Below are positions 1-11,504 of a stretch of DNA of 64,000 bases, piece by piece. Where the stretch lies: positions 11,956,001 through 12,020,000 of the forward strand of contig CM056559.1 of assembly GCA_029721515.1 (NCBI GenBank), written 5' to 3'. Each line of letters begins with the position of its first letter. Positions within the stretch are counted from its first letter, which is position 1. The notes under the pieces were generated by a model. That model had not been told where the DNA came from, did no database searches, and saw nothing but the letters and a program-made list of their open reading frames with translations. The stretch is from Synanceia verrucosa (Eukaryota > Chordata > Actinopteri > Perciformes > Synanceiidae). Position numbers and translations under genes: made by a program.

Positions 1-273
1 ACACTCTTATGGGTATTCGATTTCTGTGGCGTCAGAATGCCTTAACCAATGCGACAATAAGGTAATAAACTGTGATTCATTGTTGAGTTTTACTCCTATA
101 CTATACTTCACTGTTTTTTCCAAAGCAAACCAAACTTTAACCTGAACTCTAAATATATGCTAGATCATAAAATGCCCAGTTGTAGTGGTGCAGTAATAAC
201 CAACAAAATTTCCAAACATTTAAGAAAATTCCTCTCCACTCCATCTTTGTTGGGAAAGGACATTTGGCATCAG

Positions 274-311
<38 letters not shown>

Positions 312-1092
312 CACAAAGAAGGCAGCTTTCATGGTTTGAGAGGCGTTGGAGAGGCGTTGATAATTTGAGATGAAATGAGCTTGTCTTCATTAATGACAGT
401 CACTGCTAGACTGTTTATCTTTGTATACCCAGGTTTCTGTGTTAAAATGACTCCCTCTATGCAATCCCTACTAATAGCTCTCTTTAATGTCAAAGAGAGA
501 GCACAGCCTGGAGGAGAGTGCTTTTCTTTCTGTCTCTGATAAATTTGAAATACACATGATGCATGCATGTGATGCAGAAGGCAACATTTAAAAAAAACAA
601 AAAAACAAAAAAAAAACACGGCCACCGACTTGTTTTTCTCTGGAGTTATGGTTGTCCCCATGTAAGGTGATGACAAGTGTGATGTAATTAGTGTAATTCA
701 ATCAGTTCCAACTTGAATCAAAGTAGAAAATGATACAAATGATGAGAACAAAGTGAGCTCAGCATGGTCATGCATGGTGAGTTGGCTGTGCTTAGCGTGG
801 AAGACTGTATAATCGGAAACTACACAATTCATGATTCGAGATTGGATACAGCATGCTAGTATCAAGAAACGAGATTCCTGCTGTCGGACGTCAGCACACG
901 GCGCTGAATTCATGTGCCATGTGCAGATGTTGATTTGTATCGGTAGGTGTCGCCACGTTAGCGGCATTCTGCATTCAGTGGAAACTGACACTTTAATTTG
1001 AATGGAAATGTATCAGGTCCAACAAAACGTTGGCGTCATTATGTTAGTTTTATTAGCCTCATCTGGACAAAGATAGTAGTGCTGTAAGGATC
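1..1092. other. Non-coding stretch, no gene seen
   Basis: AT-rich sequence with a CA microsatellite at 275-309 and an A-rich tract at 589-617. The open frames here are short, run through the simple repeats and show no recognisable domain. I see no RNA gene or transposon end. Confidence 0.6.
275..309. repeat. (CA)n microsatellite
   Basis: Uninterrupted alternating AC for about 35 bases, read directly from the sequence. Confidence 0.97.
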
Positions 1093-1602
1093 ATGTTCTT
1101 TGATTTCTCAAGCACCTTCAACACAATCCAGGCCCTTCTACAAAAAGACAACCTGGCCGATCTGGGGGTGGAACCACACCTGGTGACCTGGATCAGGGAT
1201 TACCTCAAGAGGAGATCGCAGCATGTCAGACTGAGGGAGTGCCCCTTGGAGACTGTGGTCTGTTGCACTGGTGTGGGGAGTGAAGTGCAGGAGCTTGGTG
1301 GAGGACTTGCAGAGCTGAACACCACCAAGACCAAGGAGATATTGGTGGATTTTCAGAGGCGCAGGCCACATCTGCAGCAGATCTCCATTGAGGGATCTAA
1401 TGGAGTTGTCAGAACCTACAGATAGCTGGGACTGCCCCTGGACAACAGACTGGACTGGTCATCCAGCAATGACATCCTGTTCAAAAAGAGCAGACTATAC
1501 TTCCTGAGGAACCTTGGGTCTTTTAACATCTGTCAGAAACCCCTGCTGATGTGTTACCAGCCTGTTGTTGCCAGTGTCCTCTTCTATGTTGTGGTTTGCT
1601 GA
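1093..1602 (+). pseudogene. Rex1/CR1-like LINE reverse transcriptase fragment, catalytic core deleted
   Basis: The forward frame from 1093 begins FFDFSSTFNTIQ, then GVEPHLVTWIRDYLKRRSQ, the typical palm start of teleost Rex1/CR1-like LINE reverse transcriptases. It jumps at about 1270 from CCTGV to LNTTKTKEILVDFQRR, which belongs well downstream, so the segment carrying the QG and YADD motifs is missing. A TAG stop interrupts at 1423-1425. The same frame continues with LDNRLDWSS and RLYFLRNLGSFNICQ, the usual C-terminal part, and stops at 1600. It encoded a retrotransposon polymerase and cannot be active. The 5' part, endonuclease and 3' tail are absent. Clade assignment (Rex1 rather than another CR1-like group) is by pattern memory and is less sure than the LINE call. 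Confidence 0.85.
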
Positions 1603-1687
1603 TGGTTTGCTGTGGTTTGCTCTGATAAAAATGTGTCAGATACCACAACACAGCTTCAGGGGTCAGATCAAGATTTTTTGGAAACAA

Positions 1688-1745
1688 AAAGGGGGACCAA
1701 CATAACTGTAGGCAGGTGGTCATAATGTTATGCCTGATCACTGTA
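1688..1745. mobile_element. Solo terminal fragment of a Tc1-like element
   Basis: The sequence GCAGGTGGTCATAATGTTAT followed by GCCTGATCA is the end of a Tc1-like family common in teleosts. The opposite-orientation end of the same family lies at 32,023-32,050. No transposase sequence accompanies it here, so it is a remnant end. Confidence 0.7.
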
Positions 1746-1799
1746 TTCTCCCAGAAAATGTACACATAATGACTCATTTGCAACTGCATTAGCCATTCT

Positions 1800-1883
1800 G
1801 TTACTGTAAATGCAAAATTCACAGCAACTTATTGCAGAGACTTTTACAGTAATTTCTGTGGTATAGAAAATATTACAGTAACA
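1800..1883. repeat. Small palindromic repeat with ACAGTAA ends (MITE-like)
   Basis: TTACTGTAAATGCAAAATTC opens the segment, and TTTTACAGTAATTTCTGTGG and ATTACAGTAAC close it. The inverted TTACTGTAA/TTACAGTAA arrangement resembles short non-autonomous teleost DNA elements. No target-site duplication could be placed. Confidence 0.45.
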
Positions 1884-1885
1884 GG

Positions 1886-3990
1886 AGTGTGGACAACATG
1901 ATCAACAATGACAAACAAACCTCCTGCAGAAGAGCTCAACCCTGCGAGCAAGACTGGAATACACTGGTGCTGGGCAGCTAACTACTGGAACAGTGCAGGT
2001 GATTCTGGTTATTTTAAAACGTCCACAATGAACAGGGCTCAAATAAGCATTGCGTTAAGGAAAAGAACAAAAAAATGGCTTGCACATACAATTATTATTA
2101 ATATGATCTGAAAAACTGCTGTGAAATGTCAAGTTATAGAATATATAGAAGGCATAACAGGAGACTATCAGGGAAAAATATTCACAGGGAAATAAAAATC
2201 CAGAGAGTCTCAGCTCATACAGAAAATATTTCCTTTAATGGAAGGTGCTGATTTTGTCTTCTGTTATCTGTGTTCTATGTATTTGCCAATGTGCAGTTTG
2301 GGTTTTGGGTTCCAGTTGCCTTCTGCTCACCTTGGGATTTTGAACCTGCAAGAGGGCAAATGCAGCAATGGCCACAAGACTGATGTCCACAAGGATGTCC
2401 CAGTGATGGTGGCAGGTTATTGATGGTGGTTTGTTTCTGAATGGGTATTGCATGATGTGCATGAACCAATAGTTGCTGAGGTTTGCGTTGTGTCTAGGTG
2501 CAACCACTGGCATTTTCTGGAATATGTTGGGTATGCAGTACATGTGGCGTTTCAGCAAAATACACTTTATAAAACTAGCTCATCGCCTGATTCATTGAGT
2601 GCCAGCCCTTTCATAAAACAAAAAGTGCCTTATGCTAGCGTTTTTGCCTGTTTTGAGTGATCTTTTATGACCCACAGATTATTTCATACTATGACTCTGA
2701 AAACATAGAGTAGCTCAAATGAAAGAAGAGACTCTGTCTCTATTTCATCATGAAAAAAAACATTTGTTTTTACCTTGTTCCATTCTTGGTTTATCTGGAG
2801 AAGAGTAGAGGCCACTGTCACCAAAATCACCACTTTTTGTCCTGATTCTGTTTTACTCTCTAATTGTCTCTAATTGCCTAATTGTCTCTCGATTGTCTCC
2901 ACTTCCTGCTTTGATGGGCATATACCGTCTCTTTATTTTCTGATTACAAATCACAAAAGCCCCCATATTACTCACAGGCTGTGTGAGAGCGCCCTCTTGT
3001 GCCTGCTGCCGAAAAACACTTCAACGTATATATTCTTCAGTGGCACTCAAACGTTGTATAAATGTATAAATGACTTACAAACACCTCAATCACACTCAAA
3101 GAATTAATCTCTTAAATTGTATTTATTTATTTTTGTATTGTTTTGAATGCAGAGAGCCTGTGTATCTGTAGCAGCGCTTCAGTTAATTTTTATCATCTTC
3201 TCGTTCGGTCAGACTGGTAAACTCTAAACTTCTGTGAAGTTCCGGTTTGGTGGTTCTTAATTCTGGTTTGCAGGGGTGGGGATAAGAGGACTTTGATTTT
3301 CCATTCTGGTCATCAGATCATGAAATAAGTTACTACAGTACTCAGCAGGCTTGAAGACCAGCAGTGGGACACCAAATTGAGTTTGCAATTTATGGTATTC
3401 AGTTACACACTGAAACTCAGTTGTTAACTTTTGAAAACTGGCAGTAAGTTTCCAGACATCAGAAACACAGCTTGAGTCAAACTACACTCTAAAACACACT
3501 GGTGGCCAACCACATGTGCCATGACAGCCACCCAATGACAGCAGCACTTCTCTGAGACTTCGCTTGGCACATCCTAGTTATTGGACCATGACTTCTTCCC
3601 TTGTCAGGTGATAGCATGCCCTCTCTGGAGCTCTGCTAGCTGTCACGATTAGGAGGAAGACAAAATCATTGTTGAGGTGGAAAACAACCGAGCCTCTGCA
3701 ACCAGCACTGTTGCATGTTAAAAAAAAAAAACAAAAAACATTGCTTGGTGAGCCATGGCTGGGGAGGCTCTTCAGGTGAGAAGTCAAGTTATATAACAAA
3801 AACAAGACTCTTGAATTCATGGCAGCACTCTACATTTACTTTATATGATAAGATGATGTGCAGTGTTGCTGCGGTGCTTGCTGGCGCAAAAAGCATCACA
3901 TAACATAGTACTGCACCATGGCAGCAGAAAGCTTACACTCATAAACTCATACACTCATAGACCTTTAGTGACAGTGACAGTTCCTATGAA
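1886..3990. other. Non-coding stretch with one short shared repeat
   Basis: About 2.1 kb with no convincing gene. A reverse-strand open frame at 2235-2558 has no recognisable domain. The segment 2098-2133 (TTAATATGATCT, then AAAAACTGCTGTG) is nearly repeated at 40,303-40,338, so it belongs to some dispersed repeat. An A-run lies at about 3720-3740. Confidence 0.5.
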
Positions 3991-4545
3991 GTTGGCTGTA
4001 TACTCGCCGTGTCTGCTAGCATACACAATCAAAATGACGTGGAAGCCCATTGCGCGCAGCACAAAAAGGCACCACATCTGCTTGTCGCATACACAACCAA
4101 ATTTCTGTGTTGTGCACGCCAAACAGGAAACACAGAACAGCTGGAAGAGGATGGACATGCTGGATGCCAAGGTGAACAAACAGGTCCGTCTCTACAGACA
4201 TCTGTATGAGGTGATCAGATGAGAGACCGTGGGGAAGAACGAAACAACATGGAAGAGTGGAACACGGGCATAGGAAGATTTGGAAGAAGAAGGTTCTGCA
4301 TTTACCAGACCTGCACCACTGCTGATAGAGCTGTCATGGCTCTGAAACTTTGTGTACAGGGAAACAGAGTCCAACAGTGACATTGTTTTCTTCTTCTTCT
4401 GTTTCGCTAGTGGCATCTCTGTTCGGGAGAGGATTGCGACTACTGCTCCGTGTGTCGTGCGGCAGTATATATGGTTTGAGCGTGCCAATGACATCACCAA
4501 CTGCATGCACTCTAGCAGACATGGCGAGTATATGGCCAGCTTAAG
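3991..4545. mobile_element. Candidate degraded DNA transposon with inverted ends
   Basis: The left motif GTTGGCTGTATACTCGCCGT plus GTCTGCTAG (3991-4019) is matched in reverse complement at 4512-4543 (CTAGCAGACATGGCGAGTAT, then ATGGCCAGC), with about four mismatches in 32 bases. Similarity continues weakly inward. Between them are broken frames, one reading VNKQVRLYRHLYEVIR and another VASLFGRG, which faintly recall PIF/Harbinger proteins. The inverted pair is seen directly; the superfamily is a guess, and true termini may lie further out. Confidence 0.45.
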
Positions 4546-5186
4546 TCTGCTCTGGGTAGTCCAGGTGTCAAAAATGCACATTTGCTACTGCATAATGTTG
4601 CCACTGAGTGACCTGTGGAATGCATGAATGAATAAAAAGCAGTCAGCAGATTGAATTAACCTAATCATATCATTTAGCATATAGCACCTGAGCAGAGCTG
4701 CTTCCACCAATATTTAAAAAAATAATGCTTCAGTAAATAACTGTGTGACACACTGCATTGCTGTTACATCACACCTCATGAACAATGTTGGTGCATTTGG
4801 ATTTTTTCTCATGCTAGAGATATAATGTTGCCCTCCAAGGTCATGGTTAAAATAAATCTGTCATTGTGCCCAATGTGTGGGTAGATAATGAAATAATAAT
4901 GTCATTCTGGGCTTCACAAATACACTTCATATCAGATTAAGCAGTGGAAAATATCATAGAAGCTTTGGCACAGCACCATTAAGTATTGTTTTTGTGAAAA
5001 GAGACAACAGAAAAGACATATGCTCAGTGAGAGACTTCAAAGGAAAAAAACAGATGCAATCCATTGCCCTTGTGACGACTGCAAATGGCTGCAAGCACAA
5101 AATTTGATAAATGTTCAATAAAGGGCTGCAGAATCAAAGCCATTGTAAAAGTCATTGCAGGAGGATTATTATCAGCAGCGTCTCAA
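4546..5186. other. Non-coding stretch, nothing recognised
   Basis: AT-rich sequence between the candidate transposon and the minisatellite. No long open frame, RNA gene or repeat end was seen. Confidence 0.5.
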
Positions 5187-5454
5187 GAAACAGTCCTCGT
5201 TTGTTTTAATAGTGGATAGCACCATGTTGTATGTAACAGAAACAGTCCTCGTTTGTTTTAATAGTGGATAGCACCATGTTGTATGTAACAGAAACAGTCC
5301 TCGTTTGTTTTAATAGTGGATAGCACCATGTAGTATGTAACAGAAACAGTCCTCGTTTGTTTTAATAGTGGATAGCACCATGTAGTATGTAACAGAAACA
5401 GTCCTCGTTTGTTTTAATAGTGGATAGCACCATGTTGTATGTAACAGAAACAGT
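5187..5454. repeat. 52-bp minisatellite, five copies
   Basis: Copies begin at 5187, 5239, 5291, 5343 and 5395 with GAAACAGTCCTCGTTTGTTT, exactly 52 bp apart. A sixth copy stops after eight bases at 5454. Copies are essentially identical except for one T/A site (CATGTTGTATG versus CATGTAGTATG), read T, T, A, A, T in order. Such uniformity suggests recent unequal exchange or slippage. The repeat is not open in a way that suggests protein coding. Confidence 0.97.
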
Positions 5455-6805
5455 AGGGCAGCCGTTATTGATTTCAAAGGAATCACTCTCTCATTGGATG
5501 ATTGCTATGTGTAACACCTGCAAGCTGTAATAGAGCCTGGGGGTTACGATTTGGGACCACCATGGAAGACATTTTTTAGGAGCATCAATCAGATCATATT
5601 ATAAATTATTCATAGATTCACCTTTATCATGGGGTCCACAGAGCAACAGAATGCCCTGAGGAAAAATCAGCACTTGTTTTCTTCGGATCTTGTCACTCAC
5701 TTTGAATAGCAATACAGATGCTAAAGCGGCAAACCTGAAAATAAGCAATTAGCAGCATCAACCACCTCACTCTCTTGACATCTCTGTTTCTCAAAGGGAT
5801 TCTCCCTATTGATGCTGAAATTGTCCTTGGTGGTGTTCCCTGTCTGTCATCCCCAGAAAGTCTCCATTTCTTTCCCTGCCTGGGTTGCTGTTTCTTCTCT
5901 GATTCTTTTCTGAAAAATTCCTCTCATCTTACACTCTTTTCCCTTTTCTTCTTGATTCTCACTCCTTTTTATTTTTTATCTCTTGCATTTGCTAGTGTAG
6001 CCAATGCTCAGTAGTCAGTGCACATCCTATCTCTCCATTACCTTGTTGGTAGCAGCAGACAAGCACCTGCCTACAGATGAGGGAATGAGAGAGAGAGAGA
6101 GAGAGAGAGTGAAAGAGAAAAGGAAGGCAGGAGCTCAACAGCTGTGGATTATACATATGGGTCAGGAAGGGGACATTACAAGAGGATATGAGGCTAAATT
6201 TGCAGGCACACAAGGGCATAGATACACACATAGGTATTATCTTTTAATTTTTACAGTGATACAGATTTTATAATAAACGTGAAAACAGGCTCCGTTGTTG
6301 TCTACACCTTTGTGCTTTTAAGTTTACTAATTGGTATATCTAACGGCTGGAGACTCAGTAGCAAGAGGTATATATAATATATATCCAGCATTCAAGTTTG
6401 ATGTCCTCATATAGTGAGCAATTAATATCATATGACGGAGGCTATGGATATTGACATAATGTCAGTTCAATTTGAAAACACAGCACAGATTTTATTAAGT
6501 CAAATTTCATTCTCTGTTTATCAAAGAGACATATTATGGCTGAGGAAGGGTATTACTACAGGACTCATCAGACCAGAAGCTTCATCCAAATGGTCTAATC
6601 TAATTTCCAGGATTAACTGATTAGATCTGATTGATCCTTTAATCTATTCCATTTTACTTTTTTCTTTTTTCCTCAACTTTTTTTTGTTTTTGACTGATAC
6701 CAGCATAATTAAAATGATTATTTTACAACATATTATTTGATACGATAAGTCTAAATAAGACTAGTATTGCTAGTCTGCAAGTGCATCCTATTAGCATAGT
6801 TGAGT
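5455..6805. other. Non-coding stretch
   Basis: Contains a pyrimidine-rich section near 5870-5990 and a GA microsatellite at 6086-6109. Open frames here are driven by these biased tracts. No gene or transposon terminus was recognised. Confidence 0.5.
6086..6109. repeat. (GA)n microsatellite
   Basis: Pure alternating GA for about 24 bases, followed by a purine-rich, GA-interrupted tail. Confidence 0.95.
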
Positions 6806-7735
6806 TAAAGTGATAGTTCAGAATTTTGGACATTTATGGCAGTTTAGACTGCCATTAAAGACAGTCTTACCCACTCCACAGTGCACCTGAGGCAAATCAG
6901 TTATAATGCCAGACTATTGATGTAAATGTCTGTGTTGATAAAATAATTTCAGACAAAACTAACCTTGCATTTTGAAGAATTTATGTCTCAGTAGCAGCAG
7001 CTAGTTCGACTGCGGCGGAGTGCTATTACCTAGCAGCTAAGTTATCAGAGCTATAATAGTTTTTTTTTTTTACGTTTCCTCGCATTCCTCCTCCGTCTGC
7101 ATTTGTGTGCAATTTCCACACCGACACCACCAGTCTCTGGTTCTTCTGTCCCGGTTTTCCGCAGCTCCAGCGGGGGCTGTCTCTACAGACGCTCTCTCTC
7201 CTTCTTCCCTTTTAGCATCCATCTTTCTCAGCTCTTCATCTGTGTATTCCGGCTCGTCCAGGTACGGTTCATTGGAGAAAATTGCTCATCGTCGTCTTCA
7301 AAGGCATCGGAAAGTCCTCCAAACATGGCTAAAACTGGTCTTCAGAACAGGATTCTTTGTGTACTCTACAGCATCTATCTATGACAGCTGCACGTAAACA
7401 AACTATTATAGATCCGGTAACTTAGCTGATAGGTGATAGCTGCTATCAGTCCATCGAGCTTACTACCAGGAAGTATAAGGCGCTGCCGCTGCCTTCAAAA
7501 TGCAAGGTTGGTTTTATGTCTAATATTATTTTATCAACGCAGACATTTACATCGATAGTCTGGCGTTATAACTGATTTGCCTTGGGTGCACTGTGGGTAA
7601 GACTGTTTTTAATAGCAAGCTAACTAGGCCCACTGACTTGTGTTAGCCTTGCACCAGTGAACTCTACACGTCTGCAACACTTCGACTCACTTGGAAATGA
7701 GGCCCTATGTCCAAAATTTTGAACTTTGTTGTTTG
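6806..7735. mobile_element. DNA transposon with long inverted arms
   Basis: The left arm (about 6812-6977) and the right arm (about 7493-7728) are reverse complements. Both share TTCAAAATTTTGGACAT-type ends and an inner run of about 120 bp containing AGTCTTACCCAC, GGCAAATCAGTTATAA, GATGTAAATGTCTG, GTTGATAAAATAAT and CCTTGCATTTTGAAG. The right arm has about 90 bp that the left lacks. Weaker pairing (AGCTAAGTTA versus TAACTTAGCT) continues inward. The centre carries a reverse-strand relic of a P2X7-like domain. The right end abuts LINE sequence at 7730. The family and target-site duplication could not be determined. Confidence 0.8.
7070..7326 (-). pseudogene. Relic encoding a P2X7-like cysteine-rich domain, inside a transposon
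   Basis: Reading the reverse strand from 7270 to the TAA stop at 7072-7070 gives PYLDEPEYTDEELRKMDA, an acidic/basic linker, then RDWWCRCGNCTQMQTEEECE. The DW-CxCGNC-M-TEEE pattern is what I know from P2X purinoceptor 7-like intracellular domains, which are very numerous in teleost genomes. Upstream, a second frame starting at the ATG at 7326-7324 reads FGGLSDAFEDDDEQFSP and would join after a one-base shift near 7275, so the gene is broken or spliced. The usual C-terminal half is missing. Because it sits between long inverted arms, it is most likely transposon cargo rather than a host receptor. The P2X7-like call is from motif memory and unverified. Confidence 0.6.
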
Positions 7736-8337
7736 CAGACGACACCACCTTCATCGGTCTCATCTCTGATGGAGATCAGTCTGCCTACAGGATGGAGATC
7801 GATGATCGGTGACCTGGTGCACTGACAACAACTTAGAGCTCAACGCTCTACGGTGGTGATTGGCTGCAATCTTCCATCTCTCCAGGACCTGCATGCCTCC
7901 AGGACCCTGAAGCATGCAGGAAAAGATTGAACTGGTTCCATCAGGACCAGAACCTCACACCACAAGCACAGTTTCTTCCCCACTGCACCTGACCTCATTA
8001 ACAAGGGCCATGGTCCATCCTCCTCCACCAGCTTAATTGCACATTTCTGAATATTTGCACCTTCTCTACAGTTCTTGCCTTTGTTTATCTGCCATATTGC
8101 ACCATTTCTTAATCTGTTTTTTTACCACACAATCAGAGTTTGTCAAAGTTTTTGCAGTCATATTTATTTTTAGTCACTTTATCATCTTCAGTTCTTATTT
8201 CTGTACTACATTTACATGTTTATATGTGTATAGGTTTATGTTTACATGTCTATGTGTCATGCACCAAGTCAACAAGTTAAATTTCTTGTTTGTGCAAACT
8301 TACCTGGCAATAAACTTGTTTCTGATTCTGATTCTCG
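7732..8337 (+). pseudogene. LINE (CR1/Rex1-like) RT 3' half and tail
   Basis: FADDTTFIGLISDGDQSAYR at 7732-7791 contains the RT catalytic FADD motif of a teleost LINE family. A stop follows directly (GATCGGTGACC). After a deletion and frame changes the family's C-terminal text resumes at about 7852-7910 as IGCNLPSLQDLHASRTLKHA. The rest is 3' UTR, ending with CAATAAACTTGTTTCTGATT and a short TCTGAT tandem at 8321-8335, typical of these LINE tails. The element is 5'-truncated exactly where the neighbouring inverted-repeat transposon ends. Dead copy. It is a different lineage from the fragment at 1093-1602. Confidence 0.8.
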
Positions 8338-11300
8338 TCTGAAGAATTTAACTCACAGACACAGAAAGAAAAAAATATACTGTATAGAAGCAAATATGAC
8401 TTAGATCAAAATCAAAACTCCTGCTGACATCTTCAAAACAGAGGTAGCCAGTTGAACATACGTGATATGAATTTCCTCTGTGGGCGTACAGTATTTTCTT
8501 TCTTTCTTTGATTTGATTTATTTGTTTAAAGGTGATTGAGTGAAGGAGAGGAGGCACTTAATGGTGACAACACTGTCCTGACAGAGTGATGTGGAAATAA
8601 AAGCCAATATGGAAACATAATATTTTAAACTTCAGTTAAACTGTTACTAAAATGAATAATGAAGTAAAGGGAGAGAATTGTATGGAATGGTATACAAGAG
8701 GATGAATAATCAAAAAAAATTTGATTGCTGATAGCCTCCCATAGTCTTGGCCACTCGCACACCATTGGTCAAGTTAATAGGGCATGAAATTGTCAACTCA
8801 AGCAGCCATTCACTCTGTTGATCACAAGTATTGATCACTTTACATCCTTCTAGTTCAATTCAGACACTACCCTTGATCTTGGACATTTTGGCTTTTGTGG
8901 CTTTTAAATCTTATCTTATTGTATCAAATAAAATTTACTTTAAATTCAGAAAATCTAGTCAATAAAATCATCACAATGGAAACCATTTAGTGTATTAAAA
9001 GAAAACTTTCACCAACACTTTAGTGACATTTTGGAGGTGTTAAACCATGGATTGAGGATTACCCTGAGGATAACCATGCTATAATGACAGACAAGACTAA
9101 ATCAATCAAGTTAAATTACAGAAAAAAAACAAATACAGAAATGCCAGAAAGAAGAAAATAATGTGTTACGCCGTTATCCATCCCTTTGCTGACCAGAACT
9201 GACGTATAAATATCTGCACCACTGCACACTGCTGGTGGTAATGGGGCTTGAAATGGGACTGCAGTATAACCAGTCAAACTAATTTAAAACATTAACTGGT
9301 GATTTTTCTGTGTGATAGATTTATGATATGATTTATGATTTCTGTATAACTTACCCAAAGGTAACGGAAGAGAAGGTTCACATCAAATGAAAATTCAGTT
9401 ATTCACTCCATGTAAAGACACAAGAGGACTATAGGCATGTAAGACAGAGCTTGTAATCTGAAACATCCTGTATGTCCGAAATCCTTGACCTAAATGACCT
9501 AAAAGATTGGAAGGTTAAAAGTGTAAATTCTGCTTAAGTATTACCACTAAAATCCTTCATGCATGCACAATGTGAAAGCTGACCCTACTGTCTAACTTTA
9601 CCAGCTCTTTTGTTATTATATTTGCTGTCTTGGTTAAAACTGACCATTTGCTGAAGGCAGTCATGTCTTTCTAGGTTGTCTCTACAGTGATTACATGAGG
9701 GAAAGCAGGTGGAATACAGATGTGTGCAGACCTCTGTGAACCAATCAGTAATCACACACTGCTACCCACTGCACCAGTGGGTGGTCTGGCTCTGACCTGG
9801 CATTTCTGCTTTTCAAAAGATGCTAGCTAAGTGCTGGATATGAATAACCTGATCATCCGTGCTACTTCTGACCAGAACCTCCATACTAGCACAAAGAGGT
9901 TAAGCAAAGTGGCAATAAATGCCACTCCATGCAGCAGTGCATCAAATATATGTATTTCTAACAGTGCATATGTTGTTTTTTTTGTCAATAAAACTCTCTA
10001 ACTTAAATTGAATTTCTGTTATCATTCACTTTACCTTACTGTCGTCAGGAGTGAGCATTTAAAAATATAACTTTCTTAAAAGAAATAAATTACACTCACA
10101 GTGTATCATCCAGCAGTGGTGGCAAAGAGCTGTCAGTCACTGACTGATTGGATCATGTTCCTGTTCAGACAGTGATGGAATAATTCATTAATTTATTAAC
10201 ATTATTTCATGTTAGTTTCACTGTTTGGCCAGGTAGACATTATGGGAGCATTTTAAAAATTCTATTCCTGACCACAGCATACTTGGTACTGGGTTTGCTC
10301 ATAAGATTACATGGAAATGTTGCATAATTTCTATATGGACAATGAACTGCAACTCACTGATTTCACAATGACAGTGCCTACTTTCTTTACATCAACAACA
10401 CTCAATGTTCGAGCCCTTAAAAACACAATAGAGCAGAGTATAAAGAACAGTGTTGATGTAAAGCCACACAGTCAACAGTAGAGCCGTTAAGGGCATAAAA
10501 TAAGAGGCCTGCAGCTCTACTTTCTGATGTGAAAGCAATCTAACGCTATGTGGACCTTAGGGATCAGGGTATTTGTCCCTCATGCACCATACACATTGTA
10601 AGGTATTACAGGTCTCTCTGCTCTCTCATGCTGACAGAATATGAATTGGCAGCAGTACAGATCCTAAACTGTAGAAGCACGTAGGTCAAGGGCATATGAT
10701 GGCAATATACACCACACCCAATCATGGAGAATGTGCAAGGGCAAGGGGACTCTAAAATGTACTCAGAATGGTACAGACTTCTGTCAATGGCATTCGACAT
10801 TAACACTGTATAACAAAATGATTATATAGAGGGTAGGGTAGGGTGTGGCTAGATGGTGGTGAAAAGCCATAAGGTCACTGAAAATACATGCACACCACGG
10901 ATTTTTAACATTTTTAGTCAGATGTCAGTGGATATGATCAATGAAAAACTGAAAGGTTGTCCTGATTGAGGTGCTGAGGAAAAGATCACCAAAATCAGAG
11001 GCTGCTCCTTGAAGTTCAGCTCATAAATACTGAAAACTAAATACATGACAGATTATTTTTACTCTTAGTCACTTCACACTTTCTTTCATTGTTATTTTCC
11101 CACATAGTTTGGTCGGAAAGCTGGATACACATCAACAATAATTTTCAGAGAAACTTTACTGAGTTGTTTTTTTCCACTGACAATGTAGAGCTTCTGGGGC
11201 TAAGGCCTTGAATTACATCACTCCTCTGCCTCTATACTCCCAGGGCTTTGCACTACTAATATATGTCCTGACATCAGGTCAAAACAAGACATACACGATC

Positions 11301-11504
11301 CGTCTATTTCCTAATGTCTATACACAGTGGACACCTTTAGCCTTGGGCTTAAGAAAGGAAACTGCTTAAGCAGTTCAGTCTGCACTTAACGATTTGTTTA
11401 AATGTTGTCTCTCGTTCATACTTAGGTGAGCAGACATACTGTAGAATAACAACTTGTAGCTGATGCTTACAAGATTCAATTACTGTCAAGTTTGGATCAG
11501 AATG
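8338..11504. other. Long non-coding stretch
   Basis: More than 3 kb without a convincing open frame, transposon end or RNA gene. The only structure I noticed is an imperfect hairpin at 10,385-10,463. The composition is AT-rich and unremarkable. Confidence 0.55.
10385..10463. other. Imperfect inverted repeat able to form a hairpin
   Basis: TTTACATCAACAACACT (10,386-10,402) is almost the reverse complement of CAGTGTTGATGTAAAG (10,448-10,463), with a one-base bulge and a loop of about 45 bases. The arms and spacing are in the size range of small-RNA precursors, but nothing else supports that. Confidence 0.4.

Noticed and set aside
2235..2558. 107-codon reverse-strand frame
   Set aside because: No recognisable motif, and overlapping frames of similar length occur in all directions here, as expected by chance.
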